Positions 7,557-16,866 of a DNA stretch of 33,534 nucleotides are shown in pieces. The first letter of the stretch is position 1, and every line of letters begins with the position of its first letter. The notes beneath the pieces are model-generated. The model searched no databases, was not told the origin of the DNA, and was given only the letters and a program-made list of their open reading frames with translations. The position numbers and the translations under genes were made by a program. The DNA comes from Flavobacteriia bacterium (lineage in GTDB: Bacteria > Bacteroidota > Bacteroidia > Flavobacteriales_D > Crocinitomicaceae), in contig RFQZ01000030.1 of assembly GCA_009924735.1 (NCBI GenBank), positions 1 through 33,534 of the forward strand. The letters run 5' to 3'.

Positions 7557-10337
7557 TCATTGGCTGACCAGTTTGGGCTTTAAAAAAGTCGCTGTATGGT
7601 TGTTTGTCATTTTAACCAAATCCTCGGGCGTTCCCTCAAATGTAACGGTTCCCCCATCTATACCGCTGTCTGGACCAATGTCGATGATCCAATCGGCACA
7701 TTTTATCACGTCGATGTTGTGTTCGATGACCACAATTGAATGTCCCTGATGAATCAATGCGTAAAAGGAATGCATCAGTTTGTCAATGTCATGAAAATGC
7801 AGTCCCGTCGTGGGTTCGTCAAAAATAAACAGGGTGGGTTGTTGTGTATTTCCTTTGGCTAAAAACGAAGCGAGTTTGATTCTTTGGGCCTCTCCACCGC
7901 TCATCGTACTCGAGGATTGTCCAGCTTTTAAATACCCAAGACCTACATCCAACAAAGGTTTAAGCAAGGCTGCGACCCGCTGTTCTAACCTATCTGAAGC
8001 TTCATTAAAAAAGTCATACGCCTCATCGATCGTCATCTCCAAAATTTCAGCGATGTTCTTTTCTCTGTACACCACCTCTAAGGTTTCTGTTTTATACCTT
8101 TTTCCCAAACAGGTATCGCACGTCAATTGGATGTCTGCCATGAACTGCATGCCCACAGTAATGATGCCTTCGCCTTCACAGATTTCGCACCTTCCTCCGT
8201 CAATGTTGAAACTAAAAAATCCAGGTTTATAGTTACGCATTTTGGCAATGGGCTGTTTTGCAAAGATTTCACGGATGTCATCAAATGCTTTAAGGTAGGT
8301 GACCGGATTGCTTCGTGAACTTTTTCCGATTGGATTTTGATCTATGAAAACTACCTCGTTAAGTAGGTGAGTGTCACCTGAAATGGTTGCGCCTTTGTAA
8401 AGCTTTTGTTTACGGTCGTATAGCACTTGTTTTAATCCAGGAAATAAAAATTCTTTAATTAAAGTTGATTTTCCTGAGCCTGAAACCCCTGTTATGGTCA
8501 CCAAACTGTTCAATGGAATACGTGTGGTAATGTCCTTCAAATTGTGAAGGGTTGCGTTTTGGATTTGAATGTAATTGGGGGATTTTCTTCTGCGGTTTGG
8601 CAATGGAATCTCGAGTACGTCAGTGAGGTACTGGGCAGTAAGGCTATTGCCTTTTTTTAGCATTTGGGTAAAGTCCCCTGCAAATACAACCTCGCCTCCT
8701 AAATACCCTGCCAATGGACCTATGTCGATAATGTAGTCTGCGGCACGCATGATTTCTTCTTCATGTTCTACAATGACTACGGTATTTCCTTGCGCCTTAA
8801 GGCTCTCCAAAACTTTAATTAAACGTTGGGTGTCTCGAGGGTGTAATCCAATGGAAGGCTCGTCTAAGACATAGGTAGAACCTACCAAGCTTGAGCCCAG
8901 AGAAGTTGCCAAGTGGATCCGTTGAGACTCTCCGCCAGAGAGGCTGTTGGTCGCCCGATTTAAAGTTAAATACCCGAGTCCAACTTCCTTTAACACACGC
9001 AGTCGATTGATGATTTCGGGCAGTATGCGTTTGAGTACATTGTTGGATTCAATTTCTGCTTTTGATTTTTCGAAAAAGGCATGACCATCGTCGATGGAAA
9101 GCTGCACGATTTCCTGTAAGCTTCGACCGAAAAACTTTACATAAGAAGCATCACCGCGCAGTCGGGTGCCTTGACATTCCGGACAAATGGTTTTTCCGCG
9201 ATACCTGGATAAAATTACCCTGTATTGAATCTTATAAGATTGACTTTCAACCCATTTGAAATATTTATGTAAACCTGTAAAGTACTTGTTTCCATCCCAA
9301 AGGAGCGCTTTTTGTTCTGGACTTAAAGATCGGTAAGGTTTGTGAATTGGAAAATCAAAATGCTTGGCATTCAGAATTATAGACTGTAAATACTCATCCA
9401 TAACTTCACTTCTCCAAGGTTGGATTGCGCCTTGTACAATGCTCAAGCCTTCATCCGGAATGACCAATGCAGGATCGATGCCTAGAACTTGGCCGTACCC
9501 TTCGCAGGTTTTACATGCACCGTAGGGATTGTTGAAGGTGAAAAAATACACCGATGGTTCCTGGAACAGCATCCCGTCTCTTTCAAACTTGTTGTTAAAA
9601 GAAGACATTTCTTGATTGGAAAGGTTAAGGATTGCACAGCATCCCAGTCCCTTGCCAAATGCAATTTGAATGGAATCTACCACCCTGGATTCTTCGGATT
9701 CTTGAAAACAATTGGTTGGGAATCGGTCAATCACTACATGGAATTCTTCGGGTGAAATCGACAAATCAAGTTGGTTGATTAATTCAATTTTTTGGTTGAC
9801 ATAAACCCGACTAAACCCTTCTTTTTCAAGTAGTGAAATTTCATCTTTAAAGGTTCGTTTTGGATTGTTTCCAATGGGAGCAAGGATGGCGATAGGCGTA
9901 GGGTCAGGCAATCCTTGAATGTAATAGAGTACATCGGCTGCAGTATCCTTTTTTACCAAATCGCCAGAAAGTGGCGAATACGTTTTGCCTTCTCGAGCGA
10001 ATAACAATTTGAGGTAGTCGTAGATTTCTGTCGTCGTTCCTACGGTTGACCTTGGGTTGGTGGATATCACTTTTTGCTGAATGGCAATCGCAGGAGAAAG
10101 ACCTTTGATGTAATCCATTTCAGGTTTGTTGAGTTTTCCTAAAAACTGTCGGACATAGGCGGGCATGCTTTCAACAAAACGTCGTTGTCCTTCCGCGTAT
10201 AAAGTGTCGAATGCCAAGGATGATTTTCCCGAACCCGAAACCCCGGTAATAACGGTTATTTTTCCGTGCGGAATTTGGACGTCAATGCCTTTCAAGTTGT
10301 TCGCCCTTGCGCCTTTTATGTCGATGATTTTTTTCAC
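7557..10337 (-). CDS. uvrA: UvrABC excinuclease subunit A
   Basis: UvrA is the damage-recognising ATPase of nucleotide excision repair; it forms a dimer and loads UvrB. The 926 residues contain both ABC halves: Walker A GVSGSGKSS at 32-40, signature LSGGES at 466-471, Walker B YVLDEP at 489-494, then Walker A GVSGSGKST at 617-625, signature MSGGEA at 812-817 and Walker B LFIFDEP at 836-842. The C-terminal zinc finger is intact (Cys717, 720, 740, 743). In the first half only GACKTC (275, 278) and CPEC (385, 388) remain; the CxxC that E. coli UvrA has about 20 residues before FSFNNP is replaced by a cysteine-free stretch near 248-265. Length and the other motifs indicate a working enzyme. Confidence 0.97.
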   Translation of the reverse strand: MKKIIDIKGARANNLKGIDVQIPHGKITVITGVSGSGKSSLAFDTLYAEGQRRFVESMPAYVRQFLGKLNKPEMDYIKGLSPAIAIQQKVISTNPRSTVGTTTEIYDYLKLLFAREGKTYSPLSGDLVKKDTAADVLYYIQGLPDPTPIAILAPIGNNPKRTFKDEISLLEKEGFSRVYVNQKIELINQLDLSISPEEFHVVIDRFPTNCFQESEESRVVDSIQIAFGKGLGCCAILNLSNQEMSSFNNKFERDGMLFQEPSVYFFTFNNPYGACKTCEGYGQVLGIDPALVIPDEGLSIVQGAIQPWRSEVMDEYLQSIILNAKHFDFPIHKPYRSLSPEQKALLWDGNKYFTGLHKYFKWVESQSYKIQYRVILSRYRGKTICPECQGTRLRGDASYVKFFGRSLQEIVQLSIDDGHAFFEKSKAEIESNNVLKRILPEIINRLRVLKEVGLGYLTLNRATNSLSGGESQRIHLATSLGSSLVGSTYVLDEPSIGLHPRDTQRLIKVLESLKAQGNTVVIVEHEEEIMRAADYIIDIGPLAGYLGGEVVFAGDFTQMLKKGNSLTAQYLTDVLEIPLPNRRRKSPNYIQIQNATLHNLKDITTRIPLNSLVTITGVSGSGKSTLIKEFLFPGLKQVLYDRKQKLYKGATISGDTHLLNEVVFIDQNPIGKSSRSNPVTYLKAFDDIREIFAKQPIAKMRNYKPGFFSFNIDGGRCEICEGEGIITVGMQFMADIQLTCDTCLGKRYKTETLEVVYREKNIAEILEMTIDEAYDFFNEASDRLEQRVAALLKPLLDVGLGYLKAGQSSSTMSGGEAQRIKLASFLAKGNTQQPTLFIFDEPTTGLHFHDIDKLMHSFYALIHQGHSIVVIEHNIDVIKCADWIIDIGPDSGIDGGTVTFEGTPEDLVKMTNNHTATFLKPKLVSQ

Positions 10338-10341
10338 GCTA

Positions 10342-10349
10342 CAAAGTTA
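10342..10349 (-). promoter_or_regulatory. Predicted uvrA promoter -7 element
   Basis: TAACTTTG on the minus strand matches TAnnTTTG and ends four bases before the uvrA ATG, which predicts a leaderless or nearly leaderless transcript. The 75-base gap to the divergent permease gene shows no LexA-type palindrome that I can recognise. A weaker plus-strand TATATTTT at 10386-10393 could serve the permease. Confidence 0.5.
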
Positions 10350-10412
10350 ACACATGTAGCGAAAAGGCTTCATCCCCGAAATATTTATATTTTAGAGGGT
10401 TAAAAAATACAT

Positions 10413-12368
10413 ATGAAGTCATTGTTTCGCAGAAAACAGGTAGGAGATATATTAAAACAGTTGGAAGAAAACCAGCTTTCTGATGCGCATTCGAGTTTGG
10501 GTAAACACCTTAAAGTAAGGGATTTAACAGCTTTTGGGATTGCTGCAATTATTGGTGCGGGAATCTTCAGTACCATAGGTGAAGCAAGTTACCAGGCGGG
10601 TCCATCGGTGATTTTCTTGTTTATTTTCACAGCCATTGCATGTGGTTTTGCCGCCTTTGCCTATGCAGAATTTGCATCCATTGTCCCTGTTTCAGGAAGT
10701 GCTTACACTTATTCTTATGTCGCTTTTGGTGAAATCATTGCATGGATTATTGGTTGGGCATTGATCATGGAATATGCAATTGGAAACATTACCGTAGCCA
10801 TCTCTTGGTCGGATTATTTTACAGACATGTTGCGGAATCTTCACATTGGTATTTTAAACATTCACGGAGTGCAAATTCCTTTATGGTCACAAATGGATTA
10901 CCTATCCGCTGTTCGTGGACACAGCGAAGCACTAACCTTACTCGAATCTGGAAAAACGTTGACGGATTTAGACCAAGGGATTCGTACGGCATATCTTGCC
11001 TATGAACACAGTCCGAATATTCTTGGATTTCATTTGATCCTTGACCTTCCCGCTTTGTTTATTATTATTTTCATTACAGGCTTAGTCTACCGTGGGATTA
11101 AGGAAAGTAGAAATGCGTCCAATGCCATGGTAATCGTTAAATTGGCCATTATTTTATTGGTTATTGGGGTGGGTGTGTTTTACATTGATGTTGACAACTG
11201 GTCGCCATTTGCTCCTAAAGGAATCCCCGGGATATTAAAAGGCGTTTCGGCTGTTTTCTTCGCGTACATTGGTTTTGATGCCATTTCAACCACGGCAGAA
11301 GAATGTGAAAATCCACAAAGAGATTTACCGCGAAGCATGATGTGGTCCATCATTATTTGCACCATCCTTTATGTCGCCATTGCCTTAGTACTGACCGGCG
11401 TTGTTTCATACAAATTGCTTCGTGTAGGTGAACCGTTGGCATTTGTCTTTAACCACATTCATTTGAATCAACTCAGTGGGATTATTTCGATAAGCGCGGT
11501 TGTGGCCATGGCTTCGGTTTTATTGGTGTTTCAAATGGGACAACCCAGGATTTGGATGAGTATGAGTAGGGATGGCCTCCTTCCGAAAAAGTTCGCACAA
11601 GTGCATCCGAAATACAAAACGCCCGCATTTGCTACCATAGTGGTTGGATTTGTGGTTGCCATTCCAGCACTGTTCATGAACTTAACGATGGTGACCGATT
11701 TATGTAGCATTGGTACTCTTTTCGCTTTTGTCTTGGTGTGTGGTGGCGTTCTTATGTTGCAAAACCGAACCGACATCCCGCGTGGGAAGTTTAAAACGCC
11801 TTACCTAAACGGTAAATACATCATGCCAATTTTGGTGGTGATAGGGGTGGTGGTTATGTTCACGCAATTTCCTCAGAAAACCAATGATTTCATTTTCAAC
11901 AAAGAAAAAATGAAGGATAAAGTAGAAATCATCCAGAAGTTGGATCCAAACCAAATCGTGGCCCTGAAAAATGTATTGATTCGCTCAGAAAATCCTAAGT
12001 TTTTGGCTTTGGAGAAAAACATCGAAAAGTACTATGCAGGGCAAGATACCAAGGTTTTAATTAAGGACTTGGGCTTCTTACATCTACCGAAATCTCATTT
12101 TTACAATTTTGGATGGATGAATTTTGCCCGTAAAATTCCAACATGGATTTTTCTACTTTTTACCGTGTTTATTACGGTGATGACTTTTTTGAAGAATTTA
12201 TCCATGATACCGCTTGCGGGTTTGCTTAGCTGTCTATACATGATGAGTGAAATTAAACTTGAAAACTGGATTTACTTTTTCATTTGGTTGCTCATTGGGC
12301 TCTTGATCTATTTCGGGTATGGCAGGAAAAATTCCAATTTGGCAAAAGCGGCCCTGTTAAAGTCCTAA
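10413..12368 (+). CDS. APC-family amino acid permease
   Basis: The 651-residue inner-membrane protein belongs to the amino acid-polyamine-organocation superfamily, closest in style to the cationic amino acid transporter (YfnA/YhdG) branch. The substrate-binding unwound helix 1 carries GAGIFSTIG at 48-56, and helix 6 carries FFAYIGFDAISTTAEE near 289-304. About twelve to fourteen helices are visible. It is longer than the usual 450-500 residues because of two soluble insertions: one near 150-205 between early helices, and one near 490-565 before the last helices. The exact substrate is not predictable. It diverges from uvrA and is followed 53 bases later by ffh. Confidence 0.88.
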   Translation: MKSLFRRKQVGDILKQLEENQLSDAHSSLGKHLKVRDLTAFGIAAIIGAGIFSTIGEASYQAGPSVIFLFIFTAIACGFAAFAYAEFASIVPVSGSAYTYSYVAFGEIIAWIIGWALIMEYAIGNITVAISWSDYFTDMLRNLHIGILNIHGVQIPLWSQMDYLSAVRGHSEALTLLESGKTLTDLDQGIRTAYLAYEHSPNILGFHLILDLPALFIIIFITGLVYRGIKESRNASNAMVIVKLAIILLVIGVGVFYIDVDNWSPFAPKGIPGILKGVSAVFFAYIGFDAISTTAEECENPQRDLPRSMMWSIIICTILYVAIALVLTGVVSYKLLRVGEPLAFVFNHIHLNQLSGIISISAVVAMASVLLVFQMGQPRIWMSMSRDGLLPKKFAQVHPKYKTPAFATIVVGFVVAIPALFMNLTMVTDLCSIGTLFAFVLVCGGVLMLQNRTDIPRGKFKTPYLNGKYIMPILVVIGVVVMFTQFPQKTNDFIFNKEKMKDKVEIIQKLDPNQIVALKNVLIRSENPKFLALEKNIEKYYAGQDTKVLIKDLGFLHLPKSHFYNFGWMNFARKIPTWIFLLFTVFITVMTFLKNLSMIPLAGLLSCLYMMSEIKLENWIYFFIWLLIGLLIYFGYGRKNSNLAKAALLKS

Positions 12369-12397
12369 GTTTTAAATAGATGTTCAGCGCTTTTCTT

Positions 12398-12405
12398 TAA
12401 TTTTG
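12398..12405 (+). promoter_or_regulatory. Predicted ffh promoter -7 element
   Basis: TAATTTTG matches TAnnTTTG and lies 16 bases before the ffh ATG at 12422, giving a short leader of about a dozen bases. It is in the 53-base gap after the permease stop, so ffh is probably transcribed independently. Confidence 0.5.
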
Positions 12406-12421
12406 TAGCCTATTCAATTTT

Positions 12422-13753
12422 ATGTTTGAAAATTTAACCGAAAAGTTCGATCGTGCCTTTAAAATTTTAAAAGGACGCGGACAAATTACAGAAATCAACA
12501 TTGCTGAATCCCTAAAAGAAGTGCGTCGTGCACTCTTGGACGCCGATGTCAGCTTTAATACAGCAAAACAGTTTACGACGGCTGTTAAAGAGAAAGCCAT
12601 TGGTAGGGAAGTCCTAACGGCAGTGTCCCCAGGACAACTGATGGTCAAAATCTGTCATGAGGAACTGATCTCGCTCATGGGCGATAACGAGGTAGAAATT
12701 AACCTCAAAGGAAATCCCGCCATTGTACTCATGTCTGGATTACAAGGGTCAGGTAAAACAACTTTTTCAGGTAAATTGGCGAATTACCTCAAGGCAAAAA
12801 AAGGCAAAAAGGTTTTGCTCGTTGCCTGTGATGTCTACCGTCCAGCGGCCATAGATCAATTGCATGTCTTGGGAGACCAACTTTCCATTGAAGTCTATTC
12901 GAACAAAGAAGAAAAAAATCCTGTTAAAATTGCCCAAGCGGCCATTCAACATGCCAAAAGCAATTCCTTTAACGTAGTCATCATTGATACCGCGGGTAGG
13001 TTGGCGGTGGATGAAGAAATGATGGCCGAAATCGCCAATGTCAAGCAAGCCATTCAACCCACTGAAACCTTGTTTGTTGTCGATGCAATGACCGGTCAGG
13101 ATGCCGTAAATACAGCCAAAGCATTTAACGACAGAATTCAATTTGACGGTGTCGTACTTACAAAATTAGACGGTGACACCCGCGGAGGAGCCGCCTTGTC
13201 TATTAAATCGATTGTGAACAAACCCATCAAATTTGTAGGTACAGGAGAGAAGATGGATGCGTTGGATGTATTCTACCCGGCTAGAATGGCAGATCGTATC
13301 TTGGGAATGGGTGATGTTGTTTCATTGGTAGAAAAAGCTCAAGAGCAGTTCGACGAAGCAGAAGCAAGAAAATTGCAGAAGAAAATCATGAAAGATCAGT
13401 TTGATTTTAATGATTTCTTAAGTCAATTGGAGCAAATCAAAAAAATGGGCAATGTCAAAGATTTGATGGGAATGATTCCAGGGATGGGAAAAGCAATGAA
13501 AGATGTCGACATTCCAGACGATGCTTTTAAAGGTGTTGAAGCCATCATCCGTTCCATGACGCCTACCGAACGCACCACGCCAACATTACTAAATAACTCG
13601 AGAAAAATACGCATCGCCAAAGGCAGTGGTACCTCGGTTCAAGAGGTTAATAAACTCATCAAACAATTTGAGGACATGCGAAAAATGATGAAAATGATGA
13701 GCAATCCTAGAAATCTATCCGGAATGAAAAACCAGATGCGAAACATGAGGTAA
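12422..13753 (+). CDS. ffh: Signal recognition particle GTPase (SRP54)
   Basis: Ffh binds 4.5S RNA and signal sequences of nascent membrane proteins and docks with FtsY. The 443 residues show the N domain (1-95), the G domain with P-loop GLQGSGKTT at 106-114, DVYRPAA at 137-143, DTAGR at 189-193 and TKLDGDTRGG at 247-256, and a methionine-rich M domain from about 300 to the end, with MGMIPGMGK and the terminal MRKMMKMMS run typical of signal-sequence binding. Length is normal. No 4.5S RNA gene could be identified in this window. A small secreted-protein gene follows on the same strand. Confidence 0.97.
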   Translation: MFENLTEKFDRAFKILKGRGQITEINIAESLKEVRRALLDADVSFNTAKQFTTAVKEKAIGREVLTAVSPGQLMVKICHEELISLMGDNEVEINLKGNPAIVLMSGLQGSGKTTFSGKLANYLKAKKGKKVLLVACDVYRPAAIDQLHVLGDQLSIEVYSNKEEKNPVKIAQAAIQHAKSNSFNVVIIDTAGRLAVDEEMMAEIANVKQAIQPTETLFVVDAMTGQDAVNTAKAFNDRIQFDGVVLTKLDGDTRGGAALSIKSIVNKPIKFVGTGEKMDALDVFYPARMADRILGMGDVVSLVEKAQEQFDEAEARKLQKKIMKDQFDFNDFLSQLEQIKKMGNVKDLMGMIPGMGKAMKDVDIPDDAFKGVEAIIRSMTPTERTTPTLLNNSRKIRIAKGSGTSVQEVNKLIKQFEDMRKMMKMMSNPRNLSGMKNQMRNMR

Positions 13754-13828
13754 CGATTATTTTGTACTTTAATGCGCGAAAGCGTTTGCCAATGGAGGTT
13801 CTTCGTACAAATTAAACCCTGCATGTAG

Positions 13829-14551
13829 ATGAAGATTTTTAGAAATCAAAAGTGTTTTTTCTTGCTTTTACTTGCATGGGTGTCCCAGGCTAACTTTGCC
13901 CAATGTGAAAAAGTGTGGATTCAAGGAAGGGTTTTAGACACCTTACGTCCACAAAGTTTTTACAATCTTCTGGTGGTGAATCGTTCAACCGGAAAAGCCA
14001 ATTTTGGGCAACCTGATGGAAGGTTCAGTACCTACGCCGTTCCCAACCAAAAAATCGCATTGTCTGTTAAACAGTATCCCATCTACGAGTTTATCGCCAT
14101 CCCTGATTCGAATTGTCAATGTAAGGTGTTTGCCTACATTGATCGCTTGCCCCAAGAAGTGGATGAGGTGATCGTACGTCCCTTGAAGACATTGGAACAA
14201 ATCAAAGACGAGCGCGCCGCTTTGGCATTACGAGATACGCGCTTGGTTTCCGGTGTTAATGTCTTAGAAAGCCCCATAACGTCCCTATATCAAGCTTTTT
14301 CGAAGAAGGAACAAAATAAAAAATGGATTGCAGAACAAGTGTACAAAGACAATCAAAGGAGGGTCGTACAAGAACTTTTGCGGTTGTACATTGCGTACGA
14401 CATTATTGACCTTAACGAAGTGGATTTCGATGCTTTTATCTTGTTCTTGAACCTGGATCCAGACTTTTTAAAAACCGCTTCTGAAATGGAATTAATATCC
14501 TTTATCAAAGATAAATACGATCATTTTAAGCGCTTTAATGCTGGATTCTAA
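13829..14551 (+). CDS. Secreted carboxypeptidase-regulatory-like domain protein
   Basis: The 240-residue protein has a signal peptide (hydrophobic 9-19, probable cleavage after AQ at about 24-25). Residues 30-85 look like the carboxypeptidase-D regulatory-like beta-sandwich found at the front of many Bacteroidota envelope proteins: IQGRVLDT, then DGRFSTYAV. The remainder is mostly helical and charged, with no motif I can name, and there is no T9SS tail or lipobox. It is probably periplasmic. The gene lies 75 bases after ffh with no clear terminator between, so read-through is possible. Its last 17 bases overlap the 3' end of the convergent glycosyltransferase gene. Confidence 0.7.
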   Translation: MKIFRNQKCFFLLLLAWVSQANFAQCEKVWIQGRVLDTLRPQSFYNLLVVNRSTGKANFGQPDGRFSTYAVPNQKIALSVKQYPIYEFIAIPDSNCQCKVFAYIDRLPQEVDEVIVRPLKTLEQIKDERAALALRDTRLVSGVNVLESPITSLYQAFSKKEQNKKWIAEQVYKDNQRRVVQELLRLYIAYDIIDLNEVDFDAFILFLNLDPDFLKTASEMELISFIKDKYDHFKRFNAGF

Positions 14552-15713
14552 AAATTGTATTTAATTCCTCCACACAGCGCGCCCAACTGTAGTTGGATTC
14601 CACGAATTTTCTTCCCGCTTTGCCTGTGGATGCTGCCAAAGCCAAATCCTTTTGTAGCAGCCTTATTTGTGTAGCCATTTCCCCTGCGTTATTACACACG
14701 AAAATCTGCTCGTTCTCCGTTGCATGAATGGCGTCGTTTGCCAAAGAGGTTGTGATGCAGGGCAATTCCATGGCCATCGCTTCGAGTAATTTATTCTGTA
14801 GGCCCGTACCCATTTGCATGGGTGCAATGAACGTTTTTCCCCTCGCATACGCGTGGCGAATGTCCGCCTGCCAACCTTCTACCACGATGTGGGAATTCCT
14901 TTTTTGCAATTGCAGTATTTTTTGACTCGGACTTGCCCCAGCAATCAAAATTCGAAGGTCTTTGTTCTTTTGTAAAACGTTTTTTTCAAACCAAACCATT
15001 GCATCCACATTGGGTGCATAGCTCAAGTTGCCTACGAACACCAAGTCAAATTCTTTATGTACCGAGTCCATCGGTGAGAAGAATTGGGTGTCGATTCCGT
15101 TCGGTACCACCTTAATTTTTGTTTGTTCGGGATGCGCGATGTAGTAGGTGTCCTGCAAGCTGATCATCGTGTGAAATTCAAAATAATTGAAAATCCTCCG
15201 TTCATATTCCCTGAGACGTGTGGCTTCCATTCGATAGATAAACTTAGCATAGAAAGGCGCGTTTTCCATTCTGCGTTCCATTCCCTTGGACAAAGCGTCC
15301 ATGTAATCCAAGGTTTTATAGCAATCGTGGTAATTTTTCACATATTCTGCGGCCCTTATCAGTTGGCAATAAATATGGTCGGGCTTGAGGTTTTTTAGGA
15401 TTTGGTTAATTTGTCGTTTGACCTTGCTTTCCGTAAAATACGCGACCTGAAAGGGTGCGTGAAGGAAAAAATTCAATCCCAAACGAAAAATTTGTTTGGG
15501 TTTACTTAGTTTAAAAACATGGGTTTGCAACGCAAAAGGGGCCAATTCATTTAACCACTCATCGGCAATGGATTGGTCTGTAAGCGCAATTAAGGTGATT
15601 TCATAAGACTTAGAAAGACCTTTGATAAAATGGAAGGCCCTAAGCTTATCTCCTTTTTCCAATGGATAAGGAAAACGCGAAGTGATGAATACCAATTTCG
15701 GTCGATCAGACAT
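14535..15713 (-). CDS. GT4-type glycosyltransferase (stp1-like)
   Basis: The 392-residue GT-B fold enzyme resembles the sugar transferases linked to exopolysaccharide export: TSRFPYP followed by EKGDKLRAFHFI at 11-30 in the acceptor domain, and in the donor domain VGNLSYAPNVDAM, then the nucleotide-sugar-binding region with APMQMGTGLQNKLLEAMAM. It would transfer a sugar from a nucleotide donor to a growing surface glycan at the inner membrane; donor and acceptor are unknown. It overlaps the preceding glycosyltransferase gene by eight bases and is the last gene of the operon with the LptF/LptG-type permease. It converges with the small secreted-protein gene with a 17-base overlap. Confidence 0.85.
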   Translation of the reverse strand: MSDRPKLVFITSRFPYPLEKGDKLRAFHFIKGLSKSYEITLIALTDQSIADEWLNELAPFALQTHVFKLSKPKQIFRLGLNFFLHAPFQVAYFTESKVKRQINQILKNLKPDHIYCQLIRAAEYVKNYHDCYKTLDYMDALSKGMERRMENAPFYAKFIYRMEATRLREYERRIFNYFEFHTMISLQDTYYIAHPEQTKIKVVPNGIDTQFFSPMDSVHKEFDLVFVGNLSYAPNVDAMVWFEKNVLQKNKDLRILIAGASPSQKILQLQKRNSHIVVEGWQADIRHAYARGKTFIAPMQMGTGLQNKLLEAMAMELPCITTSLANDAIHATENEQIFVCNNAGEMATQIRLLQKDLALAASTGKAGRKFVESNYSWARCVEELNTIFRIQH

Positions 15714-16866
15714 TGAAGAGGTTTTGAAGTGCTACAATCTGTGTATCTTTTGAGAAATGAATCCCGGCAATGGCAAGCGCTGCTTGGCTTAACGCCTCTT
15801 GTTTTGTTTTATTAATGATTACCTCATGCAAAAGATCTTCGAAATGTTCTGTGGTTTTTGCAATGCATAAGCCTTCCGAGTTTGACAACCCCTGAATGGA
15901 AACTTCAGTTAGTACGGCAGGTTTTCCCAAGCAAAGGGCGTCCATTACTTTGATGTTCAGTCCTGTGCCAAAACGTAGGGGCGCAATGAAAATGCCATGT
16001 GAAACCAAGAATGCATTGGCATCGTCCACAAACCCATGTCCATAGATTCCCTCAGCCTTATTGGTGAATTGTGAAGATCCTTTTCCAGCAATGTGAAATT
16101 GAAGTTCTGGGTGGTTCGTGCGTAGGCGGGGGTAAATGTCTTGCAAGAAAGAATCAATGGCATCGACATTGGGTTGCCAATCAAAATTCCCAATAAAACA
16201 AAGGGATTTTTCGCTGCTTATATTCCCAGTTAGGACGATGTCTGCTGTGGGGTAAAAAGTATGGGTTTTGGCATTGTGTTGTTTAAAATACTTCGCGTCC
16301 TCTGCTGCAATTGCCAAAACCCCCTCAACCTTTGGAAGTAATTCGGTTTCATAACGCTTTAACTTTTTGGCGATTTCTGCGAAGTACAAGCGCTTCATTC
16401 CATGGCTGTGATTGGATTTGTGTTCCCAAACTTCATGCTCAATGTTGTGGGCGCGGTAGTAGATTTTTTTTGTTTGAAACCATGCTTCTGGGACCAAGGC
16501 AACCGAATAAAATCCGTCGCACAAAACACAATCAAACGCATGAGAGGTATCGAGTTTTTCAAGGGTTTGGAAGGTTGATTCACGCAAGTAGCGCTTGACA
16601 TTTAAGGGGATTTTTTCAAATAAGTTTTTTAGAAAATCGAAGACCGTAAAATGGGTGTTTATTTCAATGGGGTGTACTGGAAGATTAGGTATTTTTTCCA
16701 GCAACATTTCCACGTCAAGGGGATGCTTTTGGGTACAAATAGGAGCGTAAATCAAATTAAGTCCTTTGCAAGAAGCTACATTCTCCAACAACGAAGCAAT
16801 CGCTTTGCTGCCACCATCCACAATCGGAAAAGCGGGCTTTTGGGAAAGGTAAAGCATCGTTATCAT
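15706..16866 (-). CDS. GT4-type glycosyltransferase
   Basis: With the start at 16866 the protein has 386 residues and a GT-B fold. The N-terminal domain opens with MLYLSQKPAFPIVDGGSK, the usual GT4 opening loop (strand, then glycine-containing turn). The donor domain shows FIGNFDWQPNVDAID, then APLRFGTGLNIKVMDAL. It is clearly a paralogue of the next gene. A longer reading frame to 17001 exists but runs inside the permease gene; the 16866 ATG overlaps the permease TGA as ATGA, the classical coupling arrangement, so it is chosen. ATG at 16857 is a second option. Donor and acceptor sugars are unknown. Confidence 0.83.
   Translation of the reverse strand: MITMLYLSQKPAFPIVDGGSKAIASLLENVASCKGLNLIYAPICTQKHPLDVEMLLEKIPNLPVHPIEINTHFTVFDFLKNLFEKIPLNVKRYLRESTFQTLEKLDTSHAFDCVLCDGFYSVALVPEAWFQTKKIYYRAHNIEHEVWEHKSNHSHGMKRLYFAEIAKKLKRYETELLPKVEGVLAIAAEDAKYFKQHNAKTHTFYPTADIVLTGNISSEKSLCFIGNFDWQPNVDAIDSFLQDIYPRLRTNHPELQFHIAGKGSSQFTNKAEGIYGHGFVDDANAFLVSHGIFIAPLRFGTGLNIKVMDALCLGKPAVLTEVSIQGLSNSEGLCIAKTTEHFEDLLHEVIINKTKQEALSQAALAIAGIHFSKDTQIVALQNLFNV

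Noticed and set aside
4867..10337. A defence island formed by uvrA, DUF4870 and the methyltransferase
   Set aside because: All genes read as housekeeping or general envelope families; there is no nuclease, toxin or sensor domain, and base composition matches the surroundings.
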